Shown here in pieces: positions 61,501 through 64,000 of a DNA stretch of 64,000 nt. The stretch is from Akkermansiaceae bacterium (GTDB lineage Bacteria > Verrucomicrobiota > Verrucomicrobiia > Verrucomicrobiales > DEV007), in assembly GCA_024233085.1 (NCBI GenBank), contig JACKQC010000017.1:1-64000 (forward strand), read 5' to 3'. The notes beneath the pieces are model-generated. The model did not search any database, was not told the DNA's origin, and saw only the letters and a list, made by a program, of their open reading frames with translations. The position numbers were made by a program, and so were the translations under genes. Every line of letters starts with the position of its first letter. Position 1 is the first letter of the stretch.

Positions 61501-63894
61501 ACGGAACGCGCCGGCGGAGCGCTGGGACGGGGAAGCGGTGAATTCGACAAGGGGCGGCGTCGGCGAAAAATCGGGGAAGGACGGATAGCTCACATCCTGA
61601 GACAGGAAGGCGAGCCGCAGCGAACTGAAGGGAGTCCGCTCCTCCCGCTGGCGCGGGCCATTGATGGTGCGGCCCAGCAGCTCGCCATCCAGTGCCATGG
61701 ACGGGGCCGTAATGTCGATGGCGCCGCCGGCGGCGCCTTGAATGTAGCCTTCCTCCCAATGCTCGCCAGTGAGGGCCAGCGGCTGGGCGTAGGTCTCGGT
61801 GACGCCCCAGCGCGGGCTCTCCACCGTGGTCATGCCGTCGTAGACCCCGTCATAGACGCGGTCGGGCGTGGCGTCCTTGATGTCGATAAGCCGGCCCTGG
61901 TAAAGCAGCCGGGTTGTCTTCACCACCGCGCCCTGGTAGTTGATGTAGCCGCCGGAGACGTCGATCTTCGATCCGGGTTGCATGACCATCGAGTTGCCGG
62001 CGCTGATGGTGACCATGCCTCCGGGCGTGGTGAATTCCTCGATGGTCCGCTCGATCAGGGCGGCGAACCCCGTCGCGTCGGCGATCGGTGTTCCCACCCA
62101 GGCGAGGCCGTTGTATATGCCCTTGTTTCGAATGTCGACCGTGATCGACGTGCCCCGCAGGATGCCGTCCCGCTGCAAGGGAGAGTTGGCGAATTCGGCT
62201 CCCCGCAATTCGAGCTCGAGAATGTTCTGCAGGAGCGAAACCGAGACATTGGTTGTTCCGGCGACGTCGATCAGGGCGTCGCGATCGAGATAGACCTGGC
62301 CAACCGATCGGGTAAAACGGGAGGAGGGAAGGCTGCCCCCGAGAAAGCGCCATTCCCCGGCCCGAAGGGTCACGTCGCCGCTGGGCGCCTGCACTGTCGA
62401 TCCGGCCCCGAGGTGAATGGCGCGGCCCGTGGCATTGATCTGCGAATTCAGCGCCAGCCGTGTCCCGATCACCGTTTCGGTGTTTCCGTACTCGGGCAGG
62501 ACTCGGGTCACGCTGCCGGGGCCGAATCGAACGGCGCCGGTTTGGCGGTTGAGAAAGGGCGGGCCGAGACTGGGATTGGTGGCGTCGTAGGCGGTATTGG
62601 ACACCGCGTCGTAGGAGGCGATCAGGTCGATGCGCCCGTTGAGCGAGACGGTGGTCGAACTGTCGACCCCGCCGAGCTGATTCACTTCCGCCCCGGCGAT
62701 TGTGACGCTACCGCGCTTCGCTTCGATCAGGCCGCGATTGGTCGCCGTGCCCGCATAACGGGAAACGCCCGCCTGATCCACGGATCCGATGTAGATGTCG
62801 AGGCCGCGCAGGCTCGGATCATCGGTCGAATGGGCGTCGATCCCGACCTGCAATCCGGCGGCGAGAATGGTTTGGCCATCCGGCGTTTGAATGGTTCCGT
62901 TGTTGGTCACGTTGGCGCCGGCGAGCATGATGCGTCCGCCCACTCCCGCCGAGTTGGTGGGACTGGTCAGCCGGGCGCCGCGCTGAACGGTCACATCCCC
63001 GTAGCGGCCAGTCAGCGGATTCGGCGGATCGGGAGTGAAGGCCGGCATCCCGTTCGCGCCAGCGGGGATGGCGATGCCGGAAAGCAGGAACTGGGCGTCC
63101 GGGTTGTTGAGCAGGCCGCGGTCGATGAGGTTTTCGTTAATCGGCAGCGAAGAGGCCACCAGGGTGCCAACATTGACCTGGCTGGCGCCGCCGAAGATGA
63201 TGCCATTCCGGTTGATGAGGTAAACCTGGCCCGGCGCCTGGATGGAACCCAGAATCTGGCTTGGCGCGCCACTGGGGTCGAGCACGCGGTTGAAGGCGAT
63301 CCACTTGTTCGCGGCGTCGCCGCCGCGGCTCTGGTCGAAGCGCAGGGTGGTCTTTTTCCCCACGTTGAATGTTTGCCAACTCAGCAGGGCGGTCTGGTTG
63401 GTCTGTTTGATCGTGACGTTGGTGCGGCCGCCGGAGACGGACTGGGTGGGCAGGTTCGCCCCCGTCCAAACGGCGGTGCCGCCGGCCACACCGGGATCGA
63501 CCTGGAGACCGCCCGTGGCGAGGCCATTGGGCACGTTCGGGAGCGGGGCGCCGGGGTTGTTCGGATTGACGCCGAGGTTGTTGGCTCCCTTTGCCGCGGC
63601 GGCGGCCCGGGCCGCCGCCTGAAGCGCCGCCACGGATCGCAGGGCGTTTGTCGTGCGGGTCAGCGAGTCCCGGGCATTTGCTCGCGCCGCCGCCGCCGCC
63701 GCCGCGGTCGCCTGGCTGATCGCGTCGGCCCGTCGGGCGGCATCGCCGGCGGGCGCGCCACCGCGAAGGATGTCACCGGCGTTCAAGTTGCCCACCGTCA
63801 GCGACAGCGCCGCCAGAAGGGCCAGCGCGCGGCCCGCCGCCCCGCCCGGAAGTGTCGGGGCGGATTCGGCCATGATTTTTGGGGAGGTGGGCAT
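52522..63894 (-). CDS. Giant filamentous-haemagglutinin-family exoprotein, DUF3739 end
   Basis: A single uninterrupted 3790-residue frame. An N-terminal signal region (GRALALLAALSLTVGNLNAG) precedes an unusual Ala-rich helical segment (about residues 50-105), then a TPS-type domain at about 140-330 (TFNVGKKTTLRFDQ, YLINRNGIIFGGASQ). More than 3000 residues of beta-helix repeats follow. The C-terminal region fits DUF3739 (GGDISIFTNDSVDIG, GRIFTLRGGDIVIWSTAGD). Such proteins are exported by TpsB partners and form long adhesive fibres. No second tpsB is visible; it may lie beyond the right edge, or the TpsB at 15.6 kb may serve both. Confidence 0.88.
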   Translation of the reverse strand: MPTSPKIMAESAPTLPGGAAGRALALLAALSLTVGNLNAGDILRGGAPAGDAARRADAISQATAAAAAAARANARDSLTRTTNALRSVAALQAAARAAAAAKGANNLGVNPNNPGAPLPNVPNGLATGGLQVDPGVAGGTAVWTGANLPTQSVSGGRTNVTIKQTNQTALLSWQTFNVGKKTTLRFDQSRGGDAANKWIAFNRVLDPSGAPSQILGSIQAPGQVYLINRNGIIFGGASQVNVGTLVASSLPINENLIDRGLLNNPDAQFLLSGIAIPAGANGMPAFTPDPPNPLTGRYGDVTVQRGARLTSPTNSAGVGGRIMLAGANVTNNGTIQTPDGQTILAAGLQVGIDAHSTDDPSLRGLDIYIGSVDQAGVSRYAGTATNRGLIEAKRGSVTIAGAEVNQLGGVDSSTTVSLNGRIDLIASYDAVSNTAYDATNPSLGPPFLNRQTGAVRFGPGSVTRVLPEYGNTETVIGTRLALNSQINATGRAIHLGAGSTVQAPSGDVTLRAGEWRFLGGSLPSSRFTRSVGQVYLDRDALIDVAGTTNVSVSLLQNILELELRGAEFANSPLQRDGILRGTSITVDIRNKGIYNGLAWVGTPIADATGFAALIERTIEEFTTPGGMVTISAGNSMVMQPGSKIDVSGGYINYQGAVVKTTRLLYQGRLIDIKDATPDRVYDGVYDGMTTVESPRWGVTETYAQPLALTGEHWEEGYIQGAAGGAIDITAPSMALDGELLGRTINGPRQREERTPFSSLRLAFLSQDVSYPSFPDFSPTPPLVEFTASPSQRSAGAFRLDAAGNPQSLRADRLAKVELSPDLLEEDGGGFGSLTIENPDGEIRIPGDITLETQPGGNLSMTGSNITVAGRLIAPGGNIALSAYNLPLDLLNALDNSATPVLPDPIAGRGRLIVEPGAVLSTAGLIVDERASSPDLLPVAIAGGSISLAGFDTTIGEDTLLDVSGGARMTPVGKVTYGDGGSLSIAGGRDLSVSAVIGGSLHLEGGTMQGYSGATGGSLSLTAPAFVIGAGSGNPSVISLEPEFFSTGGFASISLTGIGIPGENGALSIPGVRIAAGTDIRPVVEGWLAIPNTPWGKGLTLQPFTRPEGLRSPANLAFGATGATDPYTGVPIVVGDVVMERNTSIETDGLGSVAFSGQTVTIEGSVIAPGGSITVEGGASYPGSEFEPGVARTTVYIGREAFLSTAGKPVVYVDGRGNRVGAILPGGSISVSGNIVAERGAVFDVSGTTGILDLPPGFLTVDAGPIQGFRGTQFVPVRFDSDGGSITLEGSQFLYTDATFVGRPGGPAAIGGTLSVRSGRLTTPGQPYTSADPNLVVKQSGYTLPNSPFPRGVGQQVLAANGAALPGIGNLAVSSFSGGGFNSLELGGNVQFDGRVSIELPGSIRVADGGVIYANNGVFLTAPYVALGQDFRPPPIDGDQISLFTSTDAAGITSPFYHFAPTWGRGSLTVRADLIDIGTLSLQGIGKASFLAPNGDIRGNGTLDIAGNLTLQAGQIYPTTLSEFNIYAYDYDPGSGTQPGSVTILGGAYRPMPLSAGGTLSIYASDITQGGTLRAPIGVINLGYNGVGDAPVDPIAGGVLAAPLTNNLTLTAGSVTSVAAVDPRTGEGLLIPFGISIDGNSWIDPAGNDITIAGLPTKAVNLRGSNVTTEAGSTIDIRGGGDLYAYRWIQGNGGTRDILDSSTSFAVIPGYGFNYAPYAPFNNSALATELQGAQGYVNNSLKVGDRVTLGASPGLPSGTYTLLPARYALLPGAFLVTPAAVTPQAGDPIGTFVMPDGSSLVSGYFSNDLDRSRIGRTSMIRLEIAPYTVTRQRAEYEDLFANTFLKQAALDRDFTPPRLPIDSGYLSFSALSTMSLRGAVDSVPPEGGRGALIDISSPLDIIINKTGTGGGAGNLVLSAAQLNGFNAESLLIGGLRSFGPDGAQVTVRTGSITVDNPGTPLMGSDIILAATNGIELTDGSSIVGAGSVSTLDPIFIGDSSVPGSGNGVLIRVSGNTIAPVFRSGVDDSTMPNLAVGANALLSGESLTLDSTYGTDLDPTARLIANTVTLNSGQISIQLDNPGTLLPTDGLVLSGQALESIQQSARDLTLGSYSTLDLYGTGDVGSSALSRLSLQASSIRGFNTTGGMVTFTASQLAIGNANDAPFSALPAGPLDGSLLFNAGQISLGDNDVHVENFATVEMNPQSRLLASGTGSFETAGDLAATTPVISGAGAANHRLAAAGDLSLSRPVGGGSGAGAGGLGATLMFEGNAVEINTDILAPSGQVTARATGGDLLIGNLATALIDVGGTSKTFLDVIRHTDGGTVNLASATGDVTIGVDGSVDVSGPNGGGNAGFLNVSAPNGAFTLAGSIDGSSGAGQRTGSFSLDAGSIAGNDLTAIDAQLNAGSFLESRDYRVRTGDLTVGDAASRIYRLAADSGSITVGGTIDASGQTGGSIDLIAAGNLTVLPGALLDASGLAFSSAGKGGDVSLTAGAAINGVADPGAILDLQTGSAIDLSGAGALPDSESRGQFTGTLHLRAPQNATLTDVQIAAIGSAIADPSSILVEGFRVYDRTGTGTLDNALLATIQADGDAFLGSAGTASANYNAMLSRLTSLQPSLDLILAPGVEIVNRTGSLTLGSTGSGTTSDWNLAGLRFGPRSAPGVLTLRASDNLTFYNAISDGFSGGTSLWLSPLVANNALLPDNTESWAYHFTAGSDLAAASYRKTLSTDVLAANAGLLELGKDTGNTITVGGSNATTASVIGNAFQVIRTGSGEIDLNVGRSLRLLNPFASIYTAGTQVADPTSVFAAGDFVVPITVSNLTQGSLGARQQNYPAQYSLAGGNVSIYAGENIERKTTNNSGPIDDSSRQLPNNWLYRRGYIGADGDYGLVRVGSGPIALTDPAASTSWWIDFSNFFEGVGALGGGDVSLKAGGDVKNVDAVIPTNARAAMGTPDTSNLLELGGGDLLVRTGNNIDGGVYFVERGTGRLEAGGEITTNATRSPSLGIIQNLNDPDAARLDPLTWLPTTLLVGKSSFDVSANGDLLLGPVTNAFMLPPGLNNRFWYKTYFNTYSPEASVEVSSLGGDVTLRNSTTLPDFAVARNILEVWIERQQILSQGPTGAAYYHPWLRLAETSLQPFLSLLPVQPPTLKATALAGDINIAGNLTLFPAPLGQLELVANGKLNALQPIGLSNVRIPGQTVNLWSASQINISDADPDSVPSPTTPFAYYSVVGSSANLNITTQNNFLANVANRFTESGSTTGRFAVSQTKQALHTAGLLHRNDPEPLRIYALGGDLSGLRLFSPKASRIFASNDITDISFYLQNLSETDATVVTAGRDVTAYDAASPLRIASLLEGNALSFSERPLAGDIHIGGPGSLQVLAGRDVDLGTGSNNPDGTGTGIVSVGNIRNPFLPFGGASLYVGAGIGSGSSLSESKIDIQNFIDQFVNGGDGESYLAELEIDNFDSLSAEQQAQIALEVFFRMLRDAGRNFNDPASAGFGNYDSGFAAIDALFGQGGREGEILARSRDIRTRSGGNIGLFAPSGGLTLSDSLDTNALTPPGIVTESGGDISIFTNDSVDIGVGRIFTLRGGDIVIWSTAGDIAAGSSSKTVQSAPPTRVLIDPQSATVETDLAGLATGGGIGVLDTVAGVMPGDVDLIAPSGIIDAGDAGIRVTGNINLAATQVVNASNIAAGGTSTGAPATPTVSAPNIGGLSAASAAAGGATSAATAATADAARSQNSGPVQDESPSLITVEVLGYGGGAVRESRKPEENEERERRERDAAGSVGDPLGN

Positions 63895-63918
63895 CGGAAC
63901 GGCGGTCGGCGTGTCGCG

Positions 63919-64000
63919 TCAGGGAGTCGGCGTCGCGGGAATGAGCTTCGAAAGCGCCATTTCATTGATGGCGACGGGATTCTGCTGCAAAAGGCGCCCG
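63919..64000 (-). CDS. 3' end of a gene entering from the right edge
   Basis: A minus-strand frame is open from the window edge to a TGA at 63919-63921. The visible tail (LLQQNPVAINEMALSKLIP) is of ordinary composition and ends 25 bp before the giant exoprotein start. Only 27 residues are visible, so neither product nor reality can be judged firmly. Confidence 0.35.
   Translation of the reverse strand, partial: GRLLQQNPVAINEMALSKLIPATPTP

Noticed and set aside
1..64000. CRISPR arrays, insertion sequences or prophage genes
   Set aside because: No regular spacer-repeat array, transposase, integrase or phage structural gene was recognised on either strand.

Overview
The window is GC-rich, densely coded bacterial DNA. 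It probably comes from a member of the Verrucomicrobiota (PVC superphylum). The pointers are a DUF1549/DUF1553 protein with a c-type cytochrome and WD40 partner, two SHD1-domain proteins fused to peptidase-like domains, a lipid A pathway with LpxI and a Gfo/Idh/MocA oxidoreductase beside LpxB, and very large two-partner-secretion (TPS) exoproteins. This is inferred from gene content; no rRNA is present.

Layout. 1-9.3 kb: a type IV secretion (Mpf/Trb-type) operon on the minus strand in the order virB2-B3-B4-lipoprotein-B5-B6-B8-B9, running off the left edge. A VirD4 coupling protein is divergent from it, followed by a cyclic-nucleotide-binding-fold protein. 9.3-12 kb: a divergent NarX/NarL-type kinase and regulator pair. 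12-17.3 kb: a TPS operon of exoprotein, YiiX-like lipoprotein and TpsB transporter. 17.4-24.5 kb: fructosamine-kinase-like protein, low-MW phosphatase, nucleotide-pyrophosphatase-like protein, STN-like lipoprotein, thiS, thiH, secreted and membrane proteins of unknown role, and acpP. 24.6-32 kb: LysM protein with a degenerate L,D-transpeptidase-like tail, accA, then a WD40-cytochrome / beta-propeller / DUF1549-DUF1553 operon. 32-38.6 kb: SHD1-metallopeptidase, RND efflux adaptor and pump, small membrane protein. 38.7-43.6 kb: lpxI, a toxin-antitoxin pair, Gfo/Idh/MocA oxidoreductase, lpxB, M28 peptidase. 43.6-45.3 kb: SHD1-C39-like peptidase and tRNA-Ala(GGC). 45.4-52.5 kb: a PstS-like binding protein and a 1689-aa choice-of-anchor-I (MSP130-like) protein behind a Pho-box-like sequence. 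52.5-63.9 kb: one 3790-residue filamentous-haemagglutinin-family protein.

The most notable non-coding signal is a 41-bp element found at six places. Each copy has two 19-bp dyads (GACYC-AACAGGGTT-GRGTC) separated by 3 bp, so the 9-bp cores are always exactly 22 bp apart, whatever their relative orientation. Five copies are intergenic and one lies inside the DUF1549 gene. They do not keep a fixed position relative to promoters, which suggests a protein-binding or chromosome-organising site more than a promoter element.

Start codons were often chosen downstream of the longest open frame, because upstream extensions read as shadow frames of neighbouring genes. Clear Shine-Dalgarno sequences are uncommon here, so several starts are uncertain.
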